A DNA stretch of 64,000 bases from Neospora caninum Liverpool (Eukaryota > Apicomplexa > Conoidasida > Eucoccidiorida > Sarcocystidae). The stretch covers positions 1,333,920-1,397,919 of the forward strand of contig NC_018395.1 of the NCBI RefSeq assembly GCF_000208865.1. Direction: 5' to 3'. A model generated the notes under the pieces. That model had not been told where the DNA came from. It was given only the letters and a program-made list of their open reading frames with translations, and made no database searches. This document shows, one piece after another, positions 26,767 through 39,607 of this stretch; position 1 is the first letter of the stretch; each line of letters opens with the position of its first letter. The position numbers were made by a program, and so were the translations under genes.

Positions 26767-29346
26767 TCAAATCCTACATCCTGTCTGGGTACGTGATCAT
26801 TTACTCATATGTATGTATATATATACGTATATATAAAGCATGTAAATGCATACAGAAGTCATGTTAACATTCTGTGGCGTTGTTGGTCCCGAGTTGGTTT
26901 TTTCTTGTGCTCGTCCTGTGCTTCTTTTGTGTGCACTCACCTGTTTGGCTGCACGCCTCGAGCAGCAAATGGAAGATTCTCTTGAGATTTCGCTGGAGTC
27001 TCTCGAGAGGTTGCACAGTCGCGCAGGACCCGAGAAGACGCAACTTGGAAGCGTCTAGCGGTCGACTGTTGTCGCCAACCAAAGTAAGAAGCCGAGGCAG
27101 AACTGCCTGCGTTTGCTGCTGAAGAAGCAATTCGAATCCCTGCAGCTGTGCATCGCGCAGAGCCGTGAAGGTCTGCTCAGCTTGCTCTGGTGTATAGACA
27201 GCCGGCTCGACGAGTTGCGACAGCATCGGAGGCAGAATGCGATCGGACGCATCGTTTCCTAAACTGTCAATGAGGCAACCCGCTGCGCGGCTCGCCGCAT
27301 TCTGCACAGACGCGTCGGTGTCGGCAAGAGCCATGCGGACGATTTGAAGCAAAACGCGCAGGTGCTCGGAGAGGATGGACCGCGGAGCAGAAGAAACCAC
27401 CTCGGCGAGGCCGATGCATACACCCCGGCGAGTCGACGCATCTGGGCTCTTGAGGGACTGCAAAGCAGAGACACCGAACTGACCACGAGCGACGCGTAAG
27501 GCGGGGGACGTGGAGAAAGACGCGAGCAGAAAGACCCAAAAAAGAGAGCAGTTGCCGTGTTGAAGATCGGAAAGAGGCAGACGCGTGTCTCGAAAACAGA
27601 CACCCGACGCGCGCGCTGAGACTCTCAACCCATCGCCCCGAACCGAACGTGAAGGGAAAACAAGGGATCTCGCAAGAACGTGTGTGGCGTGGCCAAGCTC
27701 CACGACAGGCGCCACCTTCCCCCTCTTTTCCCGCCGTTCCTGCGGAGAAACGCGGGCGTCCGTCCGTTTTCTGTGTCAAACCGCGGCGGAAAAAGGTTTT
27801 GTGGGTTGCGCCCGCGTGGCCTCTTTCTCACCTCTTGGAGACACGGCAGCAGCTGCGGCAGGACCGCGTCGCCGAGTTTGTGCGCGAGACTGCCAATGCA
27901 TCGCGCAGCGACTCTCTGCTTCTCTTCTCCGCCGGGGAGAGCGGAGGACGCAGCGAGGTTGCTGATCAGGCGCTTGGTGAGGATTGGGAGGAGTTCCTTC
28001 AGCGTTCGCGGGCTGTTGGAGACGAGGCTCTTCCACACCTGCACAGCCGTCTGGCGCACAGCGGCGGCTTCGTCGGACCGGATGATGTACAGCGAGCTGA
28101 GGATGAAGGCGCGGCGTTCCAAACTCAAGATTTCCGTCTGCATCACGTCCTCGGCCGCAACCCCTTCTGCGCAACCGCGCAGGAGGCGGTCCAGCAGCGT
28201 TCCGATGAGCGTCACGGAGCTTTGGCGAATGCGCCAGTCGGGGCTGAAAAGGCCGTCTTCGAGCGGGCGGAGCAGCAGCGCCGTGTGCGTCTGTGCGTAC
28301 TGCTGGACGCAGACGTCGCATGCGCGCAGCGAGACTTCGCGCACCGGCTCGGCGTTGTCCGCGAGGCCGCCGAGAAGAACCGGCAAGACCTCGGGGACGT
28401 AGTCCTGGAAGCTCTCCCTGAACGCCGTAGGCAAGTAGACAAACAGGCCCAGGTACCCCTCGCGGACGTCCGGCGGCGCCTGCTGGTTCGTCGCGTTCGC
28501 GAGGATGTCGGGGAGAAACGCCTTGAGGCGGTCCGGGCCGAGCGCGACGAGGACTTCGGACAAGCCGTAGGCAGCGCCACTGCGCTCCACGGAGCTCTCG
28601 GAGGTCTTGAGCGTCCGGAACAGCCACGAGAGAACGTCGCTGAGATGCTCCTCGCCGACGCCCTTGGCGATCGTGCCAAAGGCCCGCGCCGCTGCGGCGC
28701 GAACGTGTGGAATCGGGTCCACGAGCGTAGTCTGCAGGTGGACCAGAATCTGCGGAAGGTACGGAAGAAAGTCCTTCGGTTCCGTCGCCAGACACACCAT
28801 CGAGCCGACGATGTTCGCCGCTTTGTGCTTCGTCTCCGACCCGCGCTCGCGCAGACCGCGAATCGCAATCGGACAAACGAGAGCGAGGGACGGCGCGTCC
28901 ACGGAGTTCCGGAACGACGTCGTCAGGAGCACCTCCAGCATCCGCTTCGTGTTCTCCGTCGTCGGGTCCACGAGCGTCTCAATCAGCTGCAAGTCACACG
29001 GCCACACAAGGCTGAAGCAGTGAGAAACGAGTGGCAAACGCGAGCAGAAAAGAGAGAACAGAGGGAGAAACGCGCGGGCACGCAACGTGTGAGGCGAGGC
29101 AATGCAGAAACAGTCAGTGGAGGACGGAGGCAAAAACGAGCGGCCGTGCGTCGGTTTCCAATTCGCTTTTTCTCCCTAAACTCCTCTTGGCTGGCGTCTC
29201 CGGCCTGCTGTCACGCCGTGTCCCGCCTCTTCGCCCCCGCCTCTCCCGGTCCGTTTGTCCCTGGGCTCCTCGCTGCTTGGCGTCCGCCCCGCGCCGGCGT
29301 CTTCTGCGGCTTCGCGTTCGTCTCCTCGCAGGCCCCCACCCCTCGG

Positions 29347-29382
<36 letters not shown>

Positions 29383-32300
29383 CCTTTCGCTTCAGTCTTT
29401 GTGTCCACTGTCTGTCCCTGGGGCGTTTCCCCCGCCCGTTCGGGCCCTCACCTGGGGGGCCAGATGCTTGATTTCCGGGTTCGAGATGACCTCGGCGATG
29501 GCAAAGAGCGCGTCGCGAGCACTGTCTCGGACCTTGGGGAAGCAGGTGTCGGACATGACCTCGCTGAGGAGAGGGACGACTTGCGGGAGACAGGACGCAA
29601 GCTGGCGCGGCGCGCAGTGGGTCATCGCGGCGAGGAGTTCGATGCTGCCGACTTTGGTCCTCCACTGCGGATCGTTCAGTTTCTCGATCAGCGTCGGCAA
29701 CACCAGCTTCACGCCGTGGCCACTCAGCTGCGCCATGATTTGCCTCGCAGCTTGCTGGGCCGCAAGCCGGACCGGGAAGGCGGTGTCGGAGAAGCTTGTG
29801 AGCAGCAGCGAAAGTGTGTTCAGCGTGTACGGCTCAAAGAGCCGCCCGAGGGCGTCCGAGAGGGCCTCGATGCAGAGCAACGCTCCCTGGCGCCGCACGC
29901 CGTCTTTGCTCTCCAGCGCTTCCTTGAGAGTGTCCATCACGTGCTGCGTCTTGAGCGTCAAAATCCCGAGCCCCTTCACGATGCCACCCAGCGCGCGCGC
30001 GCCGCCGCGCCGGACCACGATGTCGTCCCCGGTCAGGGCACAGTCGAGCATCTGCGAGAGCAGCGCGTGGCAGAAGGCCTGGTTTTCCGACACTTCGCCG
30101 GCCTGCGGAGCGCCGGAGGCGCAGAGGCGAATGAGCGGAGACAGCGCCCGCGAGACGGTGCGCTGGACATCTGGGGACGTCGAGCGCGAGTCGACGATGC
30201 ATGCGATCAACTCCTTGATGATCTTCTTCACGGTCGGGTCCGAGCCGTCCAGCTTCTCGGCGATCGCGCCGAAGAAGACGGAGCACGCGACGTTGAGCAC
30301 CGCCTGGACGTCGGCGCCGTCCACGCGAGCCTTCTTCTCTTCGCTCTTCGCCACGGAGGCCGCGACGGCCGGCTCGGCGGTGCGCGCGGGTGCGCCGCCC
30401 TTCTTGGCGGCGCGCTCAATCACGTGGAACAAGTCTTGCTGGATCGCCTGGCCGCCATCCTCTTCGTTGTCCGTTCCGCAGTGCTGAATCGTGGAGACGC
30501 CGACAGACAACAGAGCTTGCTGGAGGCTCTCGTGCTCGATCGCTTCCCGAGTCGGCAAGGCAGAAGTGAGCAGGAAGCGAAGCACCTCTTGCACGGCTTC
30601 TTCCCAGGCCAACAAATCCTTCTCGGCGACACACTGCAGCGCGAGCGCCACTCCCAACTTCATGCTCAGCGACTCCTGCTCCTCTTCTGCGCCCAGCGCG
30701 CCTCGACGTGGCGGAGGCGAGTTTGCTCGCGCAGATTCGCCCAACTCTCCCCCTGGCCCGCTGCGCTCGCCAGGGCTCTTCTCGTCGCGCGCCGAATCGC
30801 TCTGCGGGGACGACGTGCCCCGTCCCTTGCGGCCTGCGTTTCCCGTGGCGAAAAACGGGTCTTCCGCGTCTTTCTTCTGGTACGCAATGACGGGCTTCGC
30901 CGCTTGGCCTCCCACGCCGCCCCTCGAGGGAAAGCCGAAATCGTCCTTATCCGCGGCCTTCAGGCTCTCCAGGCGCCGCTTCTCGCGGCGCGCCGCAGCC
31001 TTCTCCGCACCCTCCGGATACGCCTCCAACGAAAACCACGAAAACAACTGCGGAAGGATCGCCATGACGACATTCAGCTGGCTCGCCCCGCCCAAATCGG
31101 CCACCAACGCGGCAAAGGCCTTCGCTGCCTGGACAAAGGACGCGAAAAACAAGAGAAGAAAACGTGCAAGACGCGAGGCGAAAACCGAAGTGAGAATGCA
31201 CAGATGTACGAAGCTGCGTGTTTGAACGTACGGAGGAATGTGCGTGCACGTGCTGGATTGGCATTGTACCGCCCAAACTGCTGAAAGGAGACAAACTGCT
31301 GTTGCTGCAGCAGGCACACCAAAAAAGACTCCCTCCGGATTGGATGCCGCCACGTTCGGCAGCAGGGCGTGGAGACCGCGACACAAAGACCGATACGAGG
31401 AAGAAAGGAGGACCGCGCTCTCTGAAAAAGGTGCAACGTGAAGTGCAGAAAACTCGCGCTGCGCGTGCGCGTTTCCCCTCGCCTTCCCAGCAGTGGCTGA
31501 GAACTCCCGAGCTCCCCGTGAATCCTGGATGCATCTACTCTGGGTTGCTCGCACGCGCGTGTGGGCCTTTGTTCCCCAGGCTCGTCGTTTCCAGCGTTTC
31601 GGTTCTTTCTCCCCTTTATTATTCCGCCGTTTTCTCACCAGCAGTTGAAAGCCTTTATACGGGGTCCGGAGCAGGACTCCGACGTCCTTCAGTCTCTCCT
31701 GGTCCACAACATCATGCTGACTCCAGACTGTCTTGAGCAGTTTGCTGGCCTTGGCGTGGGTTCGCCGGCCTTCTTCGTCGTCGCCTTCCTTCACATCTTG
31801 TTGCAAGACGAGCAAGTAGCCGACGCACTCCACGTGTTTCTTCAGATAGTCCTTGGGCGCAGCCTGCAGCGCCTCCACGACGGCGCGCCTCACGGCCGGC
31901 TCGTCCGCGACGGCGACGTTCAGCAGCGTGAGGAGCAGCGAGGCTTTCTCGCCTTCGACGGGCTCGTCGACTGTCTCTTTTCCCGCGAGGAGGTAGGCGC
32001 AGAAGTCCTGTAGAGCAGTCGCCGCCGTGTTCACCAGGGACGGGTGCGCCCGCAGCGAGGCGGAGAGACAGGCGAGGACTTCGCGTGCATGCAGCGGGGC
32101 GCGAAGCTGCAGTTGCTGCCGCAGCAGTTCCATCGCTTGCTGCGAGGCCGCGAGGCCCGAGCTCTCGGCGTTCTGGAGGATCGCAGAGACGACCGGAAGA
32201 ATCAGCGCGGCTGCGGCCGGCGACAGCACCGCCTCGGGTTGGATTGTCGCCAGCAGCGCCACGTCCGACGCCTCCAGGGGCAACTGGCGCGCCACGCGGC

Positions 32301-35300
32301 ACAGAGCGTCGGGCAGCGCGCTTCGTTTCAACACGACGTTTTGCGGCACTAGGCCGCCGTTGACGACGCGGCGGAGCGCTTTCAGAGCCTCCAGACTCAC
32401 GAGGGGACTGCGCATCAACTCTTGGAACGTGACTTGCAGCTGCGTGACCGCAACCCGCTCCGGACGCCCCGCGGAGCTGTCCTGGCCTGGACCAACGAGA
32501 GGGGCGCCCGCCGCGTCGGCGGATTTTCGGGCCACCTCGTGGACAGAGAAGAGAGGCTCGATGGCCGCCGGCATGCTTTCGCCCAACAAGCCGAGGCACT
32601 GCAAGGCGTAGGTGGTGCGGTCGACACTTGCACGCATGCGGCGGCGCTGCGCCTGTTGAAGGGCCAACTCTTCCGCCTCCAGTTCCGTCTTGGTCTGGCT
32701 GGCCGAACTGCCTGCGCCCTGGCCGGGTCGCTGGCCCCGCGGGTCTTTTCGGGCCGCGCCCGCGCCCCGGGGCCCGCCGCCAGCCCCCGGCGCCGGCTTG
32801 GAGCCCGGGCGCAGCTCGTCAGCCAAGTCGCCGTACAGCGCGCTCTGGAACTTGTTTTTCTTCACGTTTTTCGCCTCGACTTCTTGGGCCTGGTACGTCC
32901 CTTCTTCGCGGTAAAGTTGGTCGTCGCGCGCAAAGTACAGGGCAACGTCTTGCGCGGAAAAGGTCGTCATTTCCGCAGCGCCTAGCAGGCCAGCGAGCTG
33001 GCTGCATGCAGTCTTCGCTGCGGGCTCGAGGCCCCTCAGCACCGCCGGTGCCACGAACGGGTTCGCCGACAGAGGCTCCGCCGTTCCCTTTCCCGGCTTC
33101 GAGCCACTCCCTCGGTCTTGGCCGTCTGGTGAGGCTTTCGCGCCTCGCTTCTTGTCCACCGCGGCCTTTGCGAGAAGGAGACCCCGGACGCCTTGCACCA
33201 GACAGAAGAGAGCGGCCCGGAAGCCTCCCGTAGCTTCGGCGGCGGCCGACGCTTGAGCGGCGAGCGGCAGCAGCGCAAGGAGGGCGTCCCAGGCCACCAG
33301 CGCCGGCGGCTTCTTGGCCTCTCCCGCGCCAGCTTTCTTGTCCCTGCTCGACCCTGCGCCTTCCGCGACTCCACAGAGCGCCTGCATACGCGAGAAGAAC
33401 GCGCGAAGCAGGTGGCCTGGCGACTGCGCCCCGGACTGGAGAAGCGGGTGCATGAGACACAACAGAAGAAGAGCATTGAACTGGGGCGAAGGCGGAACGC
33501 TGCCGCCTTCCGCCAATCGCGAGGCGCCCGATAGAGACGCCGAGGCCGACGTCGACGTTTGAGGGTACCGAAGAGTGAGCAGAAAGCCTAGCGTGGCGCG
33601 AAGGGCCGACGGACAAGGTGGACTTGTAGAGAGCGCAGCCGGTGAACTCGACGACGCTTTCGCCCCCGCAGACCCGCCCGGAGGCGCGGCGGACGACGCC
33701 CCTTTCCGCGTCTGGACTCCCTGGGCTTTGGCGGCCCCCGCCGGCGCCGAAGTCGGCGAGGCGACAGGAGCCGACGAGAAACGCGCCAGTTGGAAGTAGA
33801 AGGCGAGGAGCAGCAAGTCGACAAGATCAGGCACGGGTCGGGCAGCCTGTTGAAAGCGCGAGAGGAAGAAAGACAAGGAGGCGGCAAACGCAGAAGAGTC
33901 GGACGACGGGCCAGCACGCGAGGCCGGAGTCGCCGTCTCCTCCTCAGAAGTCCCCTTCAAGGAACACTGGCCGTGAAATCGGCGCTGCATCGCGGTCATC
34001 AGGAGGCGTACGAGACCGAAGTGGAAGCCGGAGACAAGGGGACAGCTGGCCGCGCCGGACGCCGCCGTCTCGGGCCCAGACGCACCAGACGACAGTGGAG
34101 GGAAAGGGAAGTGGGAACGGTCGAAAAGATCAAGGAACCCGAGCGACAGGGCCGTGACGCCTCCAAGGAGGACGGGCTCTCCAGATTCTTGGCGCGGAAA
34201 ACCGTACGGCACAGTCGAGAGGACGAGAGGTCGACGCGCGCACAGCAGCGTCACGAAGCGGAGCTGAGAGCGCAACTCCTCTGGGACTTGCGCCTGAATA
34301 GAAAGCAGCATGAAAAGCGAGAACCACAATTCCGCGCGAGTCCCGGAACGGGAAAGAAGGAAGCGAAGTCGCCACAAAGAAGGGACCCCCGACTTTGTGG
34401 CTTCTCTCGCTCCAGGGCGATTAGTCGAGCACGAACCGTCTATTTGCAAGCTCCAGAGACCATCCCGACAGTCGAAATGCTCCGCCCTCGACGGAGAGCG
34501 AAAGGTGCAACGGTTCTGCATGTGTTTCCACGTTCACTCGTTTTCAGCTTACCTTCTCCACGGCAACTAAGTTGTTCAGGTACGAGTCGCCGTCGATGAT
34601 CAACTGCGCTGCGCTCTTCGGTACCAGGCATGCGTCGTCCCTCTCGCCTCCAACGCCTGCCACGAGGCCCGCTGAGCCTTCTTCATTTGTTCGGAGTTCT
34701 TCCAAGAGCGAAATGAGGACCCAAGCCTGCAGGCACTGAGGCCGCAATCCCGCCTTGGTCGTCGCGAGCGGAAGAATGGCAGCTGTAGGTACACCTGCTT
34801 CTCGGAGGACTCCGAGGCCCGCCACGCGGTTGCGTTGGCTGGCTGCGGCGACCGACAAAGCTTCAAGAGACGCAGAGGCGAGACGCGGAGACGGCGGGGT
34901 GGACTTGCTTGCCTTGTCCGAAGCGCCGCCCGTTCCTGGGAGAGCGAGGAGCTTCGCGAGGGCGGAGACAAAGGGTTTGAGAGAAGCGTCAGCAGGGTCG
35001 GAGACGAGGGGAAGAGACACAGAGAGGAGGAGGCCGAGGACGCGGCAGACGGCAACCTTCACTTCCTCGTTCACTTCGTTTTGAAGCGACGCGAGAAAGA
35101 AAGAAGCCTGCCCCGATGCGAAGTCGGAAAACCACTCCTCCTGCATCTCGGCCGGAAAACGACGCCGAAGGTGAGACGATATCAGACACTCTGAGAGAGC
35201 CTGCAGAAACGGATGGCACATGATATACAGTAGCGGGACGTAAAAACCCAGCCCGTCGTTCTCCGCTCAGTGATCTACCTTTCTCTGTTCTCATTTTTCC

Positions 35301-38077
35301 ACTGCCTCCAAACTGTCAACGGTTTGACCACCTTACTCTTCCCTGTTCTCAGTGCAGGCAAAGGCCGAGGCTGGGCACTCGGACCGCCCACGCACCTCTC
35401 GCGTGCCACACGGGTTTCTTCGTCTGCTCTCCTGTCCAGTTTTTCGCCTTTCCCTGCCACAATTCCTTTCGGCGGTCACGCCCGCCTAGTGACTCTCGTC
35501 GGCTCGCCGCCTCGTGCTTTCTTCGAAGGCAAATTCCCAACGCGTCGCCGAGATTGTCGACACCGCCCGCGCAACACCCCGCGCGGCACTCAAATGTAAA
35601 AAAGTGGAGGCCTCCATTCGAAGCCGCGCAAGCGACGCTCCGCTGCAGCGCGAGGGCCTCTGGAGTATAAACGTTCGCTTACGACATCCCGAACCGGACC
35701 AGCGCCTTCTCCGGTTGTGTGGACCGTCTCAAGAGAGGCTCAACGTCTCTGCTCGACTCACCCCGAGGAAGGCGATCCTTTCGCCCGCCTTTGTCAAACT
35801 GCCTTTCTTGAGTGGCGCGTACAGACGCTTCACGATGACCTCGCAAAGCACCGCGGTGTCGCTACACCGCTGCGCCAGCAAACCGATCAGCTGGAGGGTC
35901 GCCTGAAGCCGGGAGGTCTCCGACACCGCCACGCTGCTGCTCTTCAAAATGTCCAACAGACCTTCTTCGAGCAGGGGAATGAAACAACTGAGAAGAAGCG
36001 ACAGGCAGGAAAGGATCCACGGGACGTCGGCCAGTGCCGCGAAACGCTGCACTGCTTGTGAGTGGAGAGGGGCTCTTCTCACTGTCTCTGTTCAGGAACG
36101 AAAACCAGAAGCTCCGTTCCGCTGCGTGAGGTATTGTAGACGCGAGCGTTTTCCGCGCATTCGAACCTGTGTGGCTGTCTCTTCCTCTCCGATGAACGCT
36201 CGCGACGCGCATCACACAGACGCACGTGTTCCCTCTACCACACTTTTCGAAAAGCACTCCGACAACAGAAAAAGCTAAAAAAGCGGTATACTGGTGCACA
36301 GCTGTGTGGGTTCTTCGCCTCCCCCCTCAAAATCTTTTTCCGACGGACGCTTACCTGCTGCATTCCACCGAGGAGGACGAAACAAGGCAGACGGCTGCCG
36401 CCAGCGCAGCGTTGGGCGAGCGCTTCAGGCCGCGCTTGAGCGGGGGCAAGACAAGAGACCAGTCGCCTTCTTGAACCAGGGAAAGGAGAGGACGAAACGC
36501 GGCGCAGAGAACCCCGCCAACCGGTTGCCGGGACTCCACCACTGCCTGAAGCGCAGTCCAAAAGGCACGGCTCGAGAAAATCGGCGATATCGCGCGAGGC
36601 CTCGCTGCGGGCTCTCGGCAGAAAAACGGGTTCTCCCCAGTGCGGGAATCGTCTTCACGGTAAGCCAGGCGAGACCCACTTGGGCGTGTGTATGTACGCA
36701 TACACGCCGGAAAGAAACGAAGGCGTAAACGCACGTTTGGTCTGACTCAGGGCAAACGCAGAACAGCGTCTTGCACACATACGCAGCGAGCAGGTAGACC
36801 TGGGACGCCGCTTCCGTTTACAGAAGGAAGAGAGGAGGAGCAGAGACGCCTCTCTCGCGGAGCTTAACAGGACCGCCTGTGTCCAAAAACTCCGTCACTG
36901 TTCAAGCAGACTGTGTTTGGGCGCGAATGCCTTGTTGGAAGCCGCTGGAACCTCTCGCGTGGCACTGACTCGCATTCGTCACACGTGCTCGCAGCATGCA
37001 CACCGAGCAAGCTGCTGGTCGGCACAGAAGCTTTGAGGTTACCTGGATGTACAATTTGAGGAGAGCTTGTCTCATGTCGAGTGCGTCCGACTTCTTGGCG
37101 GCCAGCAGTTTCTTCTCGTCGTCTGGCGCCTGGTGCGACCCTGGGGAGTGCCTGCCTTTCTCGGCTTTGCCTCGAGACGCCCCGCTGGTCAGGATCTTCC
37201 GCATATACCGGCCGAGGATGTAAACAGGAACGTACGGCCCGCAATCGCCTTCCGGCAGCGGGGACGCGAGGCCTTTGGTCGCCTGCTGAAGAAGCAGTTC
37301 TCGAAGCGACGGCGACATGTCGCACAGTCTCTCGAGAAGGTGAACGGCGGTTCCGCGAAGGAGAGGGGCATTGGAGCCTGCCTCCACAGGTTGGCAGAGT
37401 TGTCGCTCCAGCAGCGTGAGGCTGTCAGTCGCCTCGAGACCAGCCGCCGAGGCTGCTCTTGCAGCTGGTGCCAGGGAGCGACTCAACAACACAAGAGCGT
37501 TACAGAAAACGGAAGTGCATGCCTGGTGCTCGCAGAGAACCTTCGCTTCGAGTGCAGTCAGGTTCTGGATGACCTCGCAAATCACACTGAGGTACCGCGC
37601 GACGCCGGCTTCCGCGACGGCCGCCGGAGCTGCCCGCATGCGTTTGAAAGCGTGCTGCGCCGCCTGGCAGAATGACGTCAGCAGAGGCAACGCCGCGTTG
37701 CCGGAGTCTGCGACGGCACGGACTTCGGCCACAATAGCAGAGCGCACAACAGACAGGATATGGCGCAGCTGAGCAGAGGCTGCCTTGGTGATATCTGGAG
37801 TGGTTGGGATGTTCATGATTACTGCGCTCGCGACGAGGTTGACGCTGGAGGGATCGCGAATGCCTTGGTCCGCCTCAGAAACGGCTTCCGCAGCTGTCGA
37901 AAGGACAGCCGAAAGGACATCTAACGAGCTAGCCAGTTCACCCGGGAAACTGCCTCCTCGCGCTGCGAGAGACGAGGAGTGCAGCGCATCAGCGAGAGAG
38001 ACAGAGTCCCCTCCAAGTGGAGCGTCCGCCGGAGGACCATCTCCGCTGTGAGCCTCTTCGGATCCGCCGGCACTCAT
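22268..38077 (-). CDS. GCN1: GCN1, HEAT-repeat activator of GCN2-type eIF2alpha kinases
   Basis: GCN1 binds ribosomes and passes the uncharged-tRNA/stalled-ribosome signal to GCN2-type kinases, which phosphorylate eIF2alpha. Exons (minus): 38077-37043 (ATG start), 36545-36355, 36051-35762, 35200-34553, 34293-31639, 31128-29452, 28986-27832, 27478-26941, 26460-25865, 25570-25155, 24790-24550, 24313-24077, about 23664-23541, 23108-22874 and 22507-22268. Nearly all junctions keep phase; the product is about 3,420 residues. The diagnostic eEF3-like HEAT core spans exons 6-7: RLFEPYTLNTLSLLLTSFSD, GVKLVLPTLIEKLNDPQWRT, SVDAPSLALVCPIAIRGLRE, EPKDFLPYLPQILV and VERSGAAYGLSEVLVALGPD. The C-terminus is acidic (SDTDEEDDDSKDDLNDFEW). 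It is longer than human GCN1 (about 2,670) because of Ala/Ser/Gly/Arg-rich insertions, chiefly in exon 5. The junction between exons 2 and 3 and the acceptor of exon 13 are uncertain. Confidence 0.95.
26735..26763 (+). repeat. (TA)14 microsatellite in GCN1 intron
   Basis: A TA run in the intron between GCN1 exons 27478-26941 and 26460-25865. Confidence 0.9.
29349..29380 (+). repeat. (GT)16 microsatellite in GCN1 intron
   Basis: Sixteen GT units ((AC)16 on the sense strand) in the intron between GCN1 exons 31128-29452 and 28986-27832. Confidence 0.92.
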
Positions 38078-39607
38078 TGTGGAAAACGCCAGGATTCCAC
38101 GTCAGAGAGGTCCACGTGACAAGCGCAATGCGCGGTCGCAACGACTCAAGCCACGACGGCGAAGACGAGACCGGGGAAAACACAGGCGAGCAGCACAAAG
38201 GGAGACTTGTATGGTTTCCGCTTGGGCTGCGCGTGTCACTAGAAGCGCAGTCTGATAATGGCTGATTAGCAGCTGCTGGGCAAAGGTGGAAAGACGCACG
38301 CGCCGAAGGCCGCGTTCTGAGCCTCGCCCGAGTCCAGGAAGAACGAAGTTGAGGGGCGAACCAAGCGGCGGGCCACGACGACAGCAAGCGACAACACAAC
38401 CGTTTTCTGTTCGACGTTCCTCGAGCGCAGAGATGAGAAAACAAACGTGACGGGGAACGGATGGGAACCTGCCAGTCGGGGGGAGGTGTAGGTACACGCG
38501 AACGCTGGCCGAAATGTATACACTTTTCGTTGCATGCGGAAAAGGCAGCGTTTTCCGTCGGCTGCGGCCAACAGCATGTTAGCTGACTTTCACGAACACA
38601 AGTTGTCACAATCCCACGCATGTGGTCGCGTGTGTCCTGGTCTTGTGCCGGTCAGATAGCAACTTTTTCACGCTGCAACTTTGCGCTGTAACTTTGCGCG
38701 GGATGGCAGCACGCGCAACTCATTCCTGGCGGTCACCAGCATGTCTATCCCATGACCTCCGCGCTTGGTGTATTCTCTCCATGTACCTTATTTCTATGAC
38801 TGCTTTGTTTCAGTGCACTGATTTCTCGTACGCAAAGTGCTTCTGTCGCTCGTCTGGTGTGTCTGGAATCACGTGCAGACTGTCCGTTGAGGCGCGCGGC
38901 GCAGCCAAGTCGTGGTGTGACTGGCAGTGAACCCCCGAAGGCGCAGAGTGCCTGGTTGCCGCATGACGGCACTTCTCGTTCTCGGCGCGTGGAGACCGCT
39001 AACCACCTTGCCACTAAAGCGCCTAGCCCCGTCCACTTTCGAACGCGGGCTGCAGCGGGTCGCACCGCACAGTCTTGTTACGTCTTTGCGGTGAAACCTC
39101 TTGCGGCTAGCAGATTTCCGGCCTTTCAAATTCAGGTGCGCCGGGAGCTCCGCTGGTGAAGCCAGCACGGACAAACCGGTCTTCTATCCAGAGTAGCTGT
39201 CCAGAGTAGCTGTCCAGAGTAGCTGTCCAGAATCTCTTCGACTCCCGTTGACTTCTCGTGCATAGTTCTCGCCTGTCTCCTCTGTCGCCCAGGCAGGCAG
39301 CAGAGGGTAGCGCCTCGCCGTTCAAATTGGCATACACATCCTCGAAAACCTCTTCTTCACGGGATTCCCAACCCCTTCCTCCGGCGGAAGTCTTCCCTAG
39401 AATCGCGCAACTCCTCTTTTCTCAGGATGTCGGCGGGTGGATGCCCATCCACTTCGAAGGCAGGCGAGAGCGCCACCGCGGCGGGACCGGCGCGCCGGAC
39501 CCAAACGCCTCGGTAGGGCTTGAGTGTTTGAGACTTTTTCAGAAACTGGGAACTAGACACCGCGCGAACGCCTTCGCAGCTGCTCTCTGGGTTCTTTAAT
39601 GTGTGAG
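38078..39607. promoter_or_regulatory. Divergent intergenic region between GCN1 and SGT1
   Basis: GCN1 starts at 38077 (-) and SGT1 is read rightwards from about 39.4-39.6 kb, so this ~1.5 kb must contain both promoters and the SGT1 5' exon or exons. It contains a 13-bp tandem repeat (39188-39231) and a TGCATGC core at about 38532. A possible SGT1 initiator lies at 39427 (ATG, followed by 29 open codons up to a GTAGGG donor-like site), but its phase does not fit the next supported exon. No TATA-like element can be assigned, as is usual for these parasites. Confidence 0.5.
39188..39231 (+). repeat. 13-bp direct repeat, three copies
   Basis: The unit CCAGAGTAGCTGT occurs three times head to tail, followed by a partial CCAGA. 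It lies in the GCN1/SGT1 divergent promoter region. Confidence 0.95.

Noticed and set aside
27649..31284. A 1,211-codon open frame on the + strand
   Set aside because: It is the antisense shadow of GCN1 exons 31128-29452 and 28986-27832. Its composition (Arg/Gln/Asp/Ala-rich with no motif) reflects the codon bias of the opposite strand, whereas the minus strand gives clear GCN1 homology.
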